Below are positions 35,079-44,500 of a stretch of 64,000 nucleotides of DNA, piece after piece. This DNA comes from an uncultured Collinsella sp. (GTDB lineage: Bacteria; Actinomycetota; Coriobacteriia; Coriobacteriales; Coriobacteriaceae), in the NCBI GenBank assembly GCA_958354105.1, contig CATWVA010000002.1, forward strand, positions 104,872-168,871, in the 5' to 3' direction. Numbering within the stretch: position 1 is the stretch's first letter; every line of letters begins with the position of its first letter. The position numbers were made by a program, and so were the translations under genes. A model generated the notes under the pieces. It saw nothing but the letters and a program-made list of their open reading frames with translations, was not told where the DNA came from and did no database searches.

Positions 35079-36041
35079 TTACTGTTCGCTCTTCGCGAGT
35101 GCCTGATCGATCAGTTTGTTGAGCGCCTCGCGCTGCTCAGCGGAGTTGATGCCGCCCATGATCGGCTCTCCCACAATGTTACCGTTCTGGTCGATCACGT
35201 AGGTGGTCGGGAACGAGTACAGGTTGGAGGTGAACTTTCCGGCCTCGCTGTCCGACTTAAACCAGATGTTCTTATACGTCACGCCCTTCTTGGAAAGCAC
35301 GTCCTTGGCATCAGCCACCTCGTCTTTATTGCCATCGAGCGTAAAGGAATTAACGCCCACGACCTGGCCGCCCTTCTCGGCAAGCTCCTTGTTGAGCTTC
35401 TCCAGATCACCCAGCTCTCCCACGCACGGCTTGCAGGTGGTAAACCAGAAGTTCATGACGGTGACCTTGTTCTTGGAGAACAGCTCGTCGCTGTTTACAT
35501 CGTTGCCGTCCAAGTCCTTGCCCTTAAAGCTGGGGAACTTCGTCTCCCCGCTCTCGCCGTTGGTCATGCCTGCGGTCGAGGCATCGACGCTCTCCCCCTC
35601 GCCGGGCGTGCTGCCGCATCCGGGGAACTCCTTCTCCAGCGCCATGAGCTTGTCCTCGATCTCCTTGACCTGCTGCGCGCCGGCCTTAAGCGTCTTAAGC
35701 TCGTCAGCCGCAAACTGATCCTTGGCGCCCTCGATGGTATCGAGCAAGAAGTCACCGTAGTTCTTGCCGTCCTCAATCATGGGAGTGTCTTTGTTGGCCG
35801 CAAGGAACACCTTTTCCCATAGGGCGTTATCGCTCGCAAAGATCTCGTTTTCCTTTTGCAGCAGCTGCTGGTACAGCTTGGCCGCCTCCTCGGCGCTCGA
35901 CGGCTTTTGTGCCACAAGCTCGGCAATCTGCGCATCGCCGCTCGTGGCATCCTTCGCGTCGCCCTTGGGGGCAGAGCACGCCGCGAGAGTCAGCGCCAGC
36001 ACGGGCAGCATCAACAGAGCCGCAATTTTTGACAGTTTCAT
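35079..36041 (-). CDS. TlpA-like thioredoxin-domain lipoprotein
   Basis: 320 residues. The signal peptide ends in a lipobox, LTLAACSAP, so it is anchored outside the membrane. A helical, charged region (about 35-150) precedes a TlpA/ResA thioredoxin fold with active site CKPC (MNFWFTTCKPCVGELGDL) and cis-Pro in FPTTYVIDQNG. It is likely an extracytoplasmic thiol-disulfide reductase. It follows the polyferredoxin membrane gene (35-bp gap), a known pairing in anaerobes in which the membrane protein may supply electrons (inference). A terminator follows. Confidence 0.9.
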   Translation of the reverse strand: MKLSKIAALLMLPVLALTLAACSAPKGDAKDATSGDAQIAELVAQKPSSAEEAAKLYQQLLQKENEIFASDNALWEKVFLAANKDTPMIEDGKNYGDFLLDTIEGAKDQFAADELKTLKAGAQQVKEIEDKLMALEKEFPGCGSTPGEGESVDASTAGMTNGESGETKFPSFKGKDLDGNDVNSDELFSKNKVTVMNFWFTTCKPCVGELGDLEKLNKELAEKGGQVVGVNSFTLDGNKDEVADAKDVLSKKGVTYKNIWFKSDSEAGKFTSNLYSFPTTYVIDQNGNIVGEPIMGGINSAEQREALNKLIDQALAKSEQ

Positions 36042-36076
36042 GGTTCCTCCGTTTATATCGAAACTTATATAGGTAC

Positions 36077-36988
36077 CTATTTGTTTTCGCAGGCTTGCGT
36101 GGACTGCGCGGGTTTGTCGCCAGTCACACCCAGCCCGTAGCGAAAGCTAATAGCATCGACGGGGCACGCGCCCACGCATTTGCCGCAACGAATGCACTCG
36201 GCATGGTCGGGCGTACGCGTAACGTCCACGTCCATCTGGCACACCTTGGCGCACTTGCCGCACGAGACGCATTTACAATGATCGACCTGAATCCCCAGCA
36301 ACGACACCTTGTTCATGAGTGCATAAAATGCGCCGAGGGGGCAAATCCATTTACAGAAGGGGCGGTAGAACAGCACGCTCAGCACCGCAACCGCAATGAG
36401 GATCGCGAGCTTCCAGGAAAAGAGCTTTCCCAGCGCGGAGCGGATTCCCGTATTCATGATGGACAGCGGAATCGCGCCCTCGAGCACACCCTGCGGGCAA
36501 ATGTACTTGCAAAAGAACGGGTCGCCCATACCCACATCGTTAACCACCAAGACGGGCAGCAGCACCACGGCAAACAGTAGCACGGCATACTTGATGTACG
36601 TGAGCGGCTTGAGCTTTTTCGTGGAGAGCTTTTTGCTGGGAATCTTATGCAGAAGCTCTTGCAGCCATCCAAACGGACACAAAAAGCCGCATACAAAACG
36701 TCCCAGTAGCACGCCGATCAGAATGAGCGTTCCGGTGACGTAATACGAAAAGCTGAACTTAGACGATCCCACCACCGACTGAAACGACCCGATGGGGCAC
36801 GCACCCGAGGCCGCTGGACACGAGTAGCAGTTAAGCCCCGGCACGCAGACGGCTTTGCCGGCTCCCTGGTAGATACCGCCCTTGGCAAAGTTAGGCAGGT
36901 GAATATTGGTCGCAAGCGTCGCCGCCGCCTGAATCAATCCGCGGAATCTCGCCAAAAGATGCGATGCAGTGTTTTTTCTTTTATCCAA
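36077..36988 (-). CDS. NapH/CcoG-like membrane polyferredoxin
   Basis: About 303 residues with five to six membrane helices. Cytoplasm-facing cysteine motifs include CGFLCPFGW, CKYICPQG and CKWICPLGAFY. Two C-terminal 4Fe-4S ferredoxin clusters follow, CKCVSCGKCAKVCQMDVD and CIRCGKCVGACPVDAIS. It probably transfers electrons across the membrane to the TlpA lipoprotein. I place the start at TTG 36988, with GGAG upstream, because it overlaps the stop of the preceding CXXC gene (TTGGATAA) and allows coupled translation. The frame remains open upstream to 37066, but that part is covered by the CXXC gene. Confidence 0.82.
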   Translation of the reverse strand: MDKRKNTASHLLARFRGLIQAAATLATNIHLPNFAKGGIYQGAGKAVCVPGLNCYSCPAASGACPIGSFQSVVGSSKFSFSYYVTGTLILIGVLLGRFVCGFLCPFGWLQELLHKIPSKKLSTKKLKPLTYIKYAVLLFAVVLLPVLVVNDVGMGDPFFCKYICPQGVLEGAIPLSIMNTGIRSALGKLFSWKLAILIAVAVLSVLFYRPFCKWICPLGAFYALMNKVSLLGIQVDHCKCVSCGKCAKVCQMDVDVTRTPDHAECIRCGKCVGACPVDAISFRYGLGVTGDKPAQSTQACENK

Positions 36989-37127
36989 TTCCGATACACT
37001 CCAAGCACAGCCTGATTGCCTTGGCCAGCACGGCATCTGCCTCGCCGCGCATAATTCCAAAGCCAACCATGGCTACCCCAACGATCAGCAAAGCCACCTG
37101 CGCCACAGGCTTAATCGCTTTGAACAA
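36981..37127 (-). CDS. CD1871A-like CXXC-motif microprotein
   Basis: A 48-residue frame with a TTG start at 37127, 8 nt after AAAGGAG. It begins MFKAIKPVAQVALLIVGVAM, one membrane helix, and ends RLCLECIGIG-stop with a C-terminal CLEC (CXXC). Its size, helix and CLECIGIG end match the CD1871A family, small proteins found next to TlpA-like and 4Fe-4S proteins in Clostridia and Coriobacteria. The last codons overlap the polyferredoxin start. It is likely a membrane thiol relay or maturation subunit (inference). It is divergent from the response regulator. Confidence 0.78.
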   Translation of the reverse strand: MFKAIKPVAQVALLIVGVAMVGFGIMRGEADAVLAKAIRLCLECIGIG

Positions 37128-37216
37128 TCTGACCACTCCTTTCGTTTCGCGACCCATTGGACCATACCGACTATAAAATCCGTGTTAAGCGTGAATGACT
37201 ATGCAAGGAGAACGTT

Positions 37217-37891
37217 ATGCGCATCTTGGTCGTCGAGGACGAGCGGGCGCTGTGCGATGCGATCGCACGCAGCCTGCGCAACTTGGCCTATAGCGTCGAC
37301 TGCTGCTACGACGGGCAGCAGGCCCTCGATCTACTCGATGTCGAGACCTTTGATCTTGTCGTGCTCGACCTCAATCTCCCCCATGTCGACGGCATGACCG
37401 TGCTCAGGCAACTCAGGACAACTGATTGTGAGACCAAGGTGCTTGTGCTCTCGGCACGTGGCGAGGTCTCCGACAAGGTAGCGGGGCTCGATGCGGGCGC
37501 CAACGACTACCTCACCAAGCCGTTCCATCTTGACGAGCTGGCGGCACGTATACGCAGCCTCACGCTCAGGCGCTTTACGCAAAGCGACGTTGTTCTAACC
37601 TGTGGATCGCTGAGCTTTGACACCAAAGCGCGCCTCGCCTCCGTGGGCGGCGAGACCCTATCCCTCACGCGCAAGGAGACCGGCATCTTGGAATACCTGA
37701 TGCTTAACCAGGGGCGGCCGGTGAGCCAGGAAGAGCTTATCGAGCATGTATGGGACAGCAGCGTCAACAGCTTTAGCAACGCAACCCGCGTGCACATCTC
37801 GTCGCTGCGCAAAAAGCTGCGCGGCGCGTTGGGGCACGACCCCATCCGCAACCGAATCGGCGAAGGCTACGTTATGGAGGACGGCAAATGA
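37217..37891 (+). CDS. OmpR/PhoB family response regulator
   Basis: 224 residues. The receiver domain begins MRILVVEDERALCDAI with acidic pocket residues, the phospho-Asp in LVVLDLNLPHVDGM, and Lys in NDYLTKPFHLDEL. The C-terminal winged helix is of the OmpR type (LTRKETGILEYLMLNQGRPVSQEELIEHVWDSS). ATG 37217 follows AAGGAG. It is divergent from the redox cluster across 89 bp and overlaps its kinase by 4 bp. It probably controls the redox operon in response to thiol, sulfide or envelope redox state (inference from position). Confidence 0.92.
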   Translation: MRILVVEDERALCDAIARSLRNLAYSVDCCYDGQQALDLLDVETFDLVVLDLNLPHVDGMTVLRQLRTTDCETKVLVLSARGEVSDKVAGLDAGANDYLTKPFHLDELAARIRSLTLRRFTQSDVVLTCGSLSFDTKARLASVGGETLSLTRKETGILEYLMLNQGRPVSQEELIEHVWDSSVNSFSNATRVHISSLRKKLRGALGHDPIRNRIGEGYVMEDGK

Positions 37892-39036
37892 AGCGGCTGT
37901 CGCTGCAGTGGCGCATCACGTTGATGACGGCACTGCTGATATGTTCAACCTGCGTACTTATGAATTGCCTGGTTGGCTACTCCGGCATGCGCTACATGGA
38001 CTCGATCGGCAATGAACTATCGGCGCACAGCAAGGTGGAGGCGGCCTCGCCCAGCTCATTTGACCCGACAAACAAAGAGCTCGACGACGCGCTGACCATC
38101 GTCGTGAACGACGCCCAAGAATCGTTTGGCGCGACGAGCTGGTATATAACTGCGGCGGTGACGCTGCTCGGCGGCGTGCTGGCCTACTTTGTAAGCGGAC
38201 ATGCGCTGCGGCCGTTGCGCTTCTTTGCGACGCAAGTCGAGAGCGTGCGGCCCGACAACCTCGCCGACACAAAAATCAGCGAGGACGTGCCCTCTGAACT
38301 CAGGCGCTGCAGCGCGTCGTTTAACGACATGATTGCCCGCCTTGACGAGGGATTTTCCGCACAAAGACAGTTTACGGGCAATGCGGCGCACGAGCTGCGC
38401 ACGCCACTTGCGCTCATGCAGGCCCAGGTCGAGCTGTTTTGCGCCGAGCACCCCGACGTCGACGCCGATACAGCGAGCCTGCTCGGGCTGCTGCAGGAGC
38501 AGACCGAGCGGATGACGCACATGACAAAGACCCTGCTCGAGATGAGCGAGCTGCGCAGTGTCCCTTGCAACGATGTGATTGACCTAGCGCCGATGATCGA
38601 AGAAGTGCTCACGGACCTGGCACCCCTTGCCGAGCAAAAAGACATCACGCTTACAAGTGAGGGCGACGCGCAAATGATCGGCAGCGACACGCTGATCTAT
38701 CGGTTGCTGTTCAACTTGACCGAAAACGCCATACGCTATAGCGCGCCCAACTCGACCGTGCAAATCAACGCCTGCGCCGAAGGCGACCGCGTGCTGCTAC
38801 GCGTGCGCGACCAGGGGCCGGGCATTCCCGAGCAATACCAGACGAGCATCTTTCAGCCCTTCTTTCGCGTCGACAAATCGCGCAGCAGGGCATACGGCGG
38901 CGTGGGGCTGGGGCTTGCGCTGGTCTGGGAGATCGCCGCGCTCCACGGCGGCTCCATCGAGGTCGAAGAGAGCTCGGAGCGCGGAACGACCATGCTCGTG
39001 ACTCTTCCCACTCGCGCACTCGGCTCATTAAAATAA
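37888..39036 (+). CDS. Sensor histidine kinase
   Basis: 382 residues. Two membrane helices (about 10-32 and 75-100) flank a short 45-residue extracytoplasmic loop. A HAMP-like linker is followed by a HisKA domain with NAAHELRTPLALMQAQ, then HATPase boxes LTENAIRYSAPN, RDQGPGIPE and GGVGLGLALVWEIAALHGG. The short loop suggests sensing at or within the membrane. The stretch TCVLMNCL in the first helix has two Cys, of interest beside a thiol redox locus. The start codon overlaps the regulator stop (ATGA). Confidence 0.92.
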   Translation: MKRLSLQWRITLMTALLICSTCVLMNCLVGYSGMRYMDSIGNELSAHSKVEAASPSSFDPTNKELDDALTIVVNDAQESFGATSWYITAAVTLLGGVLAYFVSGHALRPLRFFATQVESVRPDNLADTKISEDVPSELRRCSASFNDMIARLDEGFSAQRQFTGNAAHELRTPLALMQAQVELFCAEHPDVDADTASLLGLLQEQTERMTHMTKTLLEMSELRSVPCNDVIDLAPMIEEVLTDLAPLAEQKDITLTSEGDAQMIGSDTLIYRLLFNLTENAIRYSAPNSTVQINACAEGDRVLLRVRDQGPGIPEQYQTSIFQPFFRVDKSRSRAYGGVGLGLALVWEIAALHGGSIEVEESSERGTTMLVTLPTRALGSLK

Positions 39037-39118
39037 CGAACGGGATGGCACGCCGCGTGGCGTACCATCCCGCACATAATATCGAGGATGTGACAAAGGG
39101 ACTGTCCCTTTGTCACAT
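39035..39118. repeat. Composite repeat, copy 2: GGGATGG..CCATCCC hairpin plus TGTGACA palindrome
   Basis: AACGAACGGGATGGCACGCC and GGCGTACCATCCCGC form a hairpin, followed by a perfect ATGTGACAAAGGGAC/GTCCCTTTGTCACAT palindrome (39088-39118). It lies between the convergent kinase and GMP synthase genes and begins 2 bp before the kinase stop ends. Confidence 0.88.
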
Positions 39119-39152
39119 CTGCTAGTTCTCGTCGCCTACCAGCTGAGTTAGC

Positions 39153-40133
39153 TTACTCCCACTCGACCGTGCCAACGGGCTTCGGCGTGAGGTCGTAGCA
39201 AACGCGGCAAATACCGGGGACCTCGGCGGTGACGCGGGCGGTAATGCGCTTGAGTAGCGCCCAGTCGAGCTCGGGAACCTCGGCAGTCATGACATCGACG
39301 GTGTTGATGCAGCGGATGATGCAGGGCCAATCGTAGGCGCGCTTGCCCTCGCGCACACCGGTTGCGCGGAAGTCGGGCACGACGGCAAAATACTGCCAGA
39401 TGGTCAGACCGGCCTTGTCGATCTCCTCGCGCACGATGGCGTCGGCTTCGCGCAGCGCCTCAAGACGGTCGCGGGTGATGGCACCAAGGCAGCGGACGCC
39501 CAGGCCGGGACCGGGGAACGGCTGGCGCTCAACCATATTCTCGGGCAGGCCGAGCTCGCGACCCACGACGCGGACCTCGTCCTTGTACAGCAGTTTGACG
39601 GGCTCGCAGAGCTCAAACTGCAGATCCTCGGGCAGACCGCCCACGTTGTGGTGAGCCTTCACGCCGTCTTGGGACTCCAGGATGTCGGGATAGATGGTGC
39701 CCTGGGCGAGGAAGCTGACCTCATCGCCAACCTTGCGGGCCTCCTCCTCGAACACGCGAATGAACTCGGCGCCGATAATCTTACGCTTGGCCTCGGGATC
39801 CTCGACGTCCACGAGCTTGTCCAGGAAGCGATCTGTGGCGTCAACGTAAACCAGGTTGGCATCCATCTGATTCTTGAAGACGTCGACGACCTGCTCGCTC
39901 TCGCCCTTGCGCATCAGGCCGTGGTTAACATGCACGCAAATGAGCTGCTTGCCGATGGCCTTGATGAGCAGGGCCGCGACAACCGAACTGTCGACACCAC
40001 CGGAAAGAGCCAGCAGGACCTTTTTGTCGCCGATCTGCTCGCGGATTGCAGCGACCTGCTCTTCGATGAACGCCTGGGCAAGTTCGGGAGTGGTGATACG
40101 TACCATGTCGTCGGGACGCTTGTTGGGATCCAT
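39153..40133 (-). CDS. guaA: GMP synthase ATP-pyrophosphatase subunit, no glutaminase domain
   Basis: 326 residues. The PP-loop SGGVDSSVVA and the HVNHGLMRKGE segment mark the ATP-PPase domain; the C-terminus has the dimerisation motifs (ERQPFPGPGLGVRCLGAITRDRLE, CYDLTPKPVGTVEWE). It makes GMP from XMP and ATP. The N-terminal glutamine amidotransferase domain (about 190 residues) of usual bacterial GuaA is absent, as in archaeal two-subunit enzymes. A separate glutaminase must exist elsewhere, or ammonia is used. ATG 40133 follows AAGGAG. A TATAAT box lies upstream. Confidence 0.9.
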   Translation of the reverse strand: MDPNKRPDDMVRITTPELAQAFIEEQVAAIREQIGDKKVLLALSGGVDSSVVAALLIKAIGKQLICVHVNHGLMRKGESEQVVDVFKNQMDANLVYVDATDRFLDKLVDVEDPEAKRKIIGAEFIRVFEEEARKVGDEVSFLAQGTIYPDILESQDGVKAHHNVGGLPEDLQFELCEPVKLLYKDEVRVVGRELGLPENMVERQPFPGPGLGVRCLGAITRDRLEALREADAIVREEIDKAGLTIWQYFAVVPDFRATGVREGKRAYDWPCIIRCINTVDVMTAEVPELDWALLKRITARVTAEVPGICRVCYDLTPKPVGTVEWE

Positions 40134-40199
40134 GCAGAGCTCCTTCTCGGTTCGATGGAAATGCGCCGCGCGTATGCAGACGCACCGTCATATGACCTC

Positions 40200-40205
40200 A
40201 TTATA
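40200..40205 (-). promoter_or_regulatory. TATAAT -10 box upstream of guaA
   Basis: On the minus strand TATAAT lies 67 bp before the GMP synthase start. The -35 region (near TGGGAA) is poor. It is supported only by the perfect -10 hexamer and position. Confidence 0.45.
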
Positions 40206-40271
40206 TGCAGAACGAGATACGTTTCCCATCGCTGCGACAGAGCTTTTTGCAGGGGCGGCAGTTTTTCTATA

Positions 40272-40308
40272 TCCCAAGGTCAGCTAGACTTCGGTAGCCA
40301 CCTTGGGA
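40272..40308. other. Hairpin in the guaA/LuxR divergent gap
   Basis: TCCCAAGGTCAGCTA and TAGCCACCTTGGGA pair with one bulge. It lies about 65 bp beyond the guaA -10 box and 123 bp before the LuxR-type gene, so it is not in the guaA leader. Its role is unknown; an operator is possible. Confidence 0.5.
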
Positions 40309-40430
40309 GCATCGCCAATAGACTCTTCCTTTATACGTTCGGCACAATCGTAGGCGATACCCACAAATTCCAGTCCCGAGCAACAAGAGTACAATTGCTG
40401 CTAGTGTTGCCAGCTGTTGGGAGATGGAAG

Positions 40431-41435
40431 ATGGACTGCGATGGCTACCCATGCGTTCCCATGCCGTTGATGTGCACCGCCTTTGTGCCGGGGCAGATTG
40501 ACGCTGCGGTTGCAGGCATTTCCGACCCCGATTCACGCGCCATCGCCACGGCAGAAGCGCTGTACTTTCGCGGACAGGCCGCACTCGCCGCCAAGACGGC
40601 GCACCCCTATCTTGACGTCACCGATCCCGCGCTGCGCTATTCCGCATGCTTTATCTGCGGATACGCCAGTCTGTCGCTCAACCGTATCGCCGACGCCCGC
40701 CGGTGCCTTGCTGGCATCCTCGATACGCCGGCCGACGAGGAATCGCCCGCCGTCCACGCCACGCATATCCTGTTCGCCTCGGCCGCGAGTGTCCTGCTGC
40801 ACTTGCCTTCCCCGTATTCTGCCGAAGAGTTTTATCCACTTGTGGCGCATCTGCCCGAAGGCCTGCGCCTGTTCGCCAGCTACGTGATGGCGCACGCCTT
40901 GTACCTGCGCGGCGAATACGGCCGCAGCCTGGGCATGGCGGAAAACGCCCTGATCATGAAACAGGGAAGCTATCCCATCTCGGAGCTGTTCCTGCACCTG
41001 TCAGCTTCCATGGCCTGCATGAGTCTCAAAGACGTCGACGCCGCAAAAACGCACTTCGGAACCGCTTGGAACATTGCGCGTCCCGACGGCCTTATCGAGC
41101 TCATTGGCGAGCATCACGGCCTTTTACAGGGGCTCATCGAGGCGTGCCTAAAAACGCAATACCCTGACGACTTCGCGCGCATCATCGAGATCACGTACCG
41201 CTTCAGCTACGGCTGGCGGCGCATCCACAACCCCGATTCGGGCGAGGACGTGGCCGACGATCTAACGACCACGGAATTCACCATGGCCATGCTCGCCTGT
41301 CGTGGGTGGACCAACGCCGAAATCGCACGCCATATGGGAGTATCGCCGGGCACCGTCAAAAACCGCCTATCCGGCGTATACGCAAAGCTTGGCATCGGCA
41401 CACGCGCCGAGCTGGTCGCGCATATGTTACGTTAG
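40431..41435 (+). CDS. LuxR-type HTH transcriptional regulator
   Basis: 334 residues from ATG 40431 (GGGAG upstream). The first 240 residues are helical with TPR-like character (YFRGQAALAAKTAHPYLDVTDPALRYSACFICGYASLSLNRIADARRC) and contain no ATPase motifs. The last 65 residues are a GerE/LuxR HTH (LTTTEFTMAMLACRGWTNAEIARHMGVSPGTVKNRLSGVYAKLGI). It is upstream of, and co-directional with, the giant surface protein (156-bp gap), so that gene is a likely target. The open frame extends far upstream, but overlaps guaA in antisense and is not coding. Confidence 0.85.
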   Translation: MDCDGYPCVPMPLMCTAFVPGQIDAAVAGISDPDSRAIATAEALYFRGQAALAAKTAHPYLDVTDPALRYSACFICGYASLSLNRIADARRCLAGILDTPADEESPAVHATHILFASAASVLLHLPSPYSAEEFYPLVAHLPEGLRLFASYVMAHALYLRGEYGRSLGMAENALIMKQGSYPISELFLHLSASMACMSLKDVDAAKTHFGTAWNIARPDGLIELIGEHHGLLQGLIEACLKTQYPDDFARIIEITYRFSYGWRRIHNPDSGEDVADDLTTTEFTMAMLACRGWTNAEIARHMGVSPGTVKNRLSGVYAKLGIGTRAELVAHMLR

Positions 41436-41590
41436 CGACCGGACTGCCAAGCGCATCGAACGCGTTCCGGAACCCGGCGCTTCGCTCGATCAATTTGGAC
41501 ATTTTGACCCTTGAACGGCACTACCGCCACGGGGCGCCTTCTCGCAAAATTGGATTATTTCCACCGATATTTGCGGGATGGGAGCCAAAG

Positions 41591-44500
41591 ATGCTTGATC
41601 GCCGTTCGTTACTTGTTGCCGGAGTGTCCTCGCTGGCGAGCATTATGTTGCCGCGCGTGCCGGGAAGCGCAAACGCCTTCATATTGCCGTTCGCGCCCAC
41701 CGAAGCCCATGCCGACGAAAAAGACCCCTTCAGGGTGCTCGTGCTCTCGCGCACCATGTTCGGTGTGGTCGTGGTCGACGTCGCCAACAAGAATACGCCC
41801 ATCACGGGGGCCCAGGTCACGCTCACATCGCGCTATGCCGCAGGCAAGCAGCTCACCGCCACTACCGATGACGAAGGCACGGCCATCTTTGAGGTCGCGC
41901 CGCTTTCGGAAGGCTACGTGGACGAGGCGACGCTTCTCGACGCGTACGACTTTAACGGCGGCATCTCCATTAGCATGGCGGGCTACCGCGATGTCGAGAT
42001 TCCCCTCTCGCGTGTCCAAGGCGGCACCGCCATTACCGCACCCACACGTCCGCTCTCCGATGGCGAACCGTACTTTCGACAGCTCACGTTCGACGAATGG
42101 GACATCCAGTACGCCGACGCCACGTTTATGGCAATGCCAGCGGACGAAGCAGCAAACGACCAGCCCAACACGCACGCTTTTACCGTGCAGGCCCATCTGC
42201 CGCAGGGCGGGCAGGCAACGCTGCGCATCAACAAAGTGATGCCCGCTGCGGGCAGCTCATCCGAAACCGTCACGCAGATTGGCCAAGTCAAGGCCAGCGC
42301 ATCGGGCGCGGATAATCTGGCGACGTTCACACTCGAAGACAAGTTCCTCGATGCAGCGTCGAGCCTTCTGGAAGAAGGATGCAAGCTGCGCTTTGTCCTC
42401 GACTACCAGGACAAAACCTACACGCTCTCCTCCCCCATGGCCGTTGTTACCGCGCCGGCCGCAAAGGCAGAATCGGGCTCGACCACTATCGTCCCCACCA
42501 CCATGGACCAAGAGATCACTCCGTTTGATTTCCCCGCATCGTTTCCCGGCATCGGTGGTAATAAGTTCACGTGCTGGATGCCCTCGTTCCCCATTTTGTT
42601 CGATTTCTCGTTTGCTGGATACGTGCTGTTTGGCGGAGGATACAAACCAGCCAGCTATATGAACGATTCGGGCAACCCTGATCCGGAATACTGGAAGAAG
42701 TCACCGCGCGAGTCGGGCGCCAAGCAGGCAAACCGCTACCTCGACGAGATGGAAGGGAAGTGGAATCAGTACAAGAGTATGAGCGCCGGTTCGGGAACCG
42801 ATCCAAGAAACACTAAGCTCCTTCGCCACCATTGCACGCTGCTGTTCACGATGGATATCGCCACACAGCTGTACGGCTCGCTCGCCTACGATTGGGTGGG
42901 CAAAACCTGGGGCAACAACAACGACCCCGCATACGGCAATATTAAGGCACTCTTCCAAGTAAGAACCGACCTCAATTGGACCGAGCAGTTTACCCTAGGA
43001 CCGGTGCCGTTTTTCTTAAACGTCAACCCCTGGGTGCTGGCGAAGCTGGCGCTCGCCGTGGGTGCCCACACGCACGGCAGCGGCGCGGCGTTTTTTAAAA
43101 ACATTTCGCTCGACTATTCAAACACCTCGGGCTCGTTCACCATCCAGATCGGGCTTGCCGTCACCTTTGGCGCCGGCGTTGCAGGCGTCGCTTCGTCTGC
43201 CGTGCGCGGCGCCGCATCCCTCACGCTGTTCATTGGGTACGAGAAGGCAGATGGACACCAGCTTCCGCGACTGCGCGTAGGTGCAGACGTCGATGTCGAT
43301 GTGATACTCCAGTTCGTAATGTTCAAGTGGACCACCAAGGCTTGGTCGGGGTCGTGGCCCACGCTCCTCGATTCGTGGAATATGTCGGTGAACAATGGCA
43401 ACCAGTATGTGCTCCAGCGCTCTGAGCTCGCATTGGGTGGAGATACGCCTTATACGCTGAACGCCTGCTTCGGCTCGGGCGGCAACGCCGAGGCAGGTGG
43501 TGTGCCGCAGTTTATCGCGTCGGCCACCATCGTCACCAACGCCGAGCTGCTCGCACGCGCCGAGGTTAAGGCCACTGCCGTAAACGCCGCGCCTGTCGTG
43601 CGCGATTGGGATCAAGCGGTCACGCGCATTGAGCTCGAGGCGGATGCAGAAAGCGACGGCACGGGACAGATCGAGCATTTCGTCCACGCACTGATAGAGA
43701 ACGACGAAAACGCCGCGCCAATGTATAAGTACACCTATATCGGGCAGGCGACGAACGCCGTTGCAGACCCCAACGCCAATTCTGCCGGCGTGTCGGAGGA
43801 CGAGCGTGGCGGCATAAAACCCTCGAGCGACAACGTGCTGTTTTCCGGCGTGCTCAGCGAAGCCCACATGAAGCTAACGATGATTGCCGGCGTAGAGTGC
43901 CTATTCCGCATCGCCTCGGTGCGCTACGGCGACAATGGCCGCTCGCGCCTGGTGGTGCATACAAAGACGAACGGCACGTGGTCCGCCCCCACGCCCGTGG
44001 ACTTCCCCCTTGGGTTTGGCGAGGGCGACGTGGAGCGCGACGGCATATACGATTACGACTTCGACGTGGTGGAATATACGGACGGGAGGGGAAACCAGGA
44101 CGCCTACGTGCTGCTGGTCTCGGGCGAGCGCCCCGACGGCGACAACACCCTTTTCGATACGGCAAGCACAGCCGGCATACTGTCCGTCGTGCGCCTGCGC
44201 ATAAGTAATGACGAGACCCGCGTGGTGTCGCATACGTCATGGCGCAGCATCTCGCGCGGCCGCCTGCAAGAGGATGGCTACCATTGCCTGCAGTGCCCGC
44301 GCATCACGGTGGGCAAGACGCTGGTCGACGGGCGCCTGTCGGGTGCCTACCTCCACCGCCGCGGAACCACCGCAGAAAAGGCACTCGGCAGCGAGGCTGA
44401 GGTTGCGCTGGAGTGCTTTACCCTGTGGTCGGACGTTTCGAGCGACAGCCTGACGTTCCGCCAAGTTCTCCGCTTCCCGCAGGCACCGTCGAGTATCGAG

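Noticed and set aside
40134..40260. Purine riboswitch in the guaA leader
   Set aside because: A TATAAT-containing stretch recalls the aptamer, but the three-way junction and conserved loops are missing.
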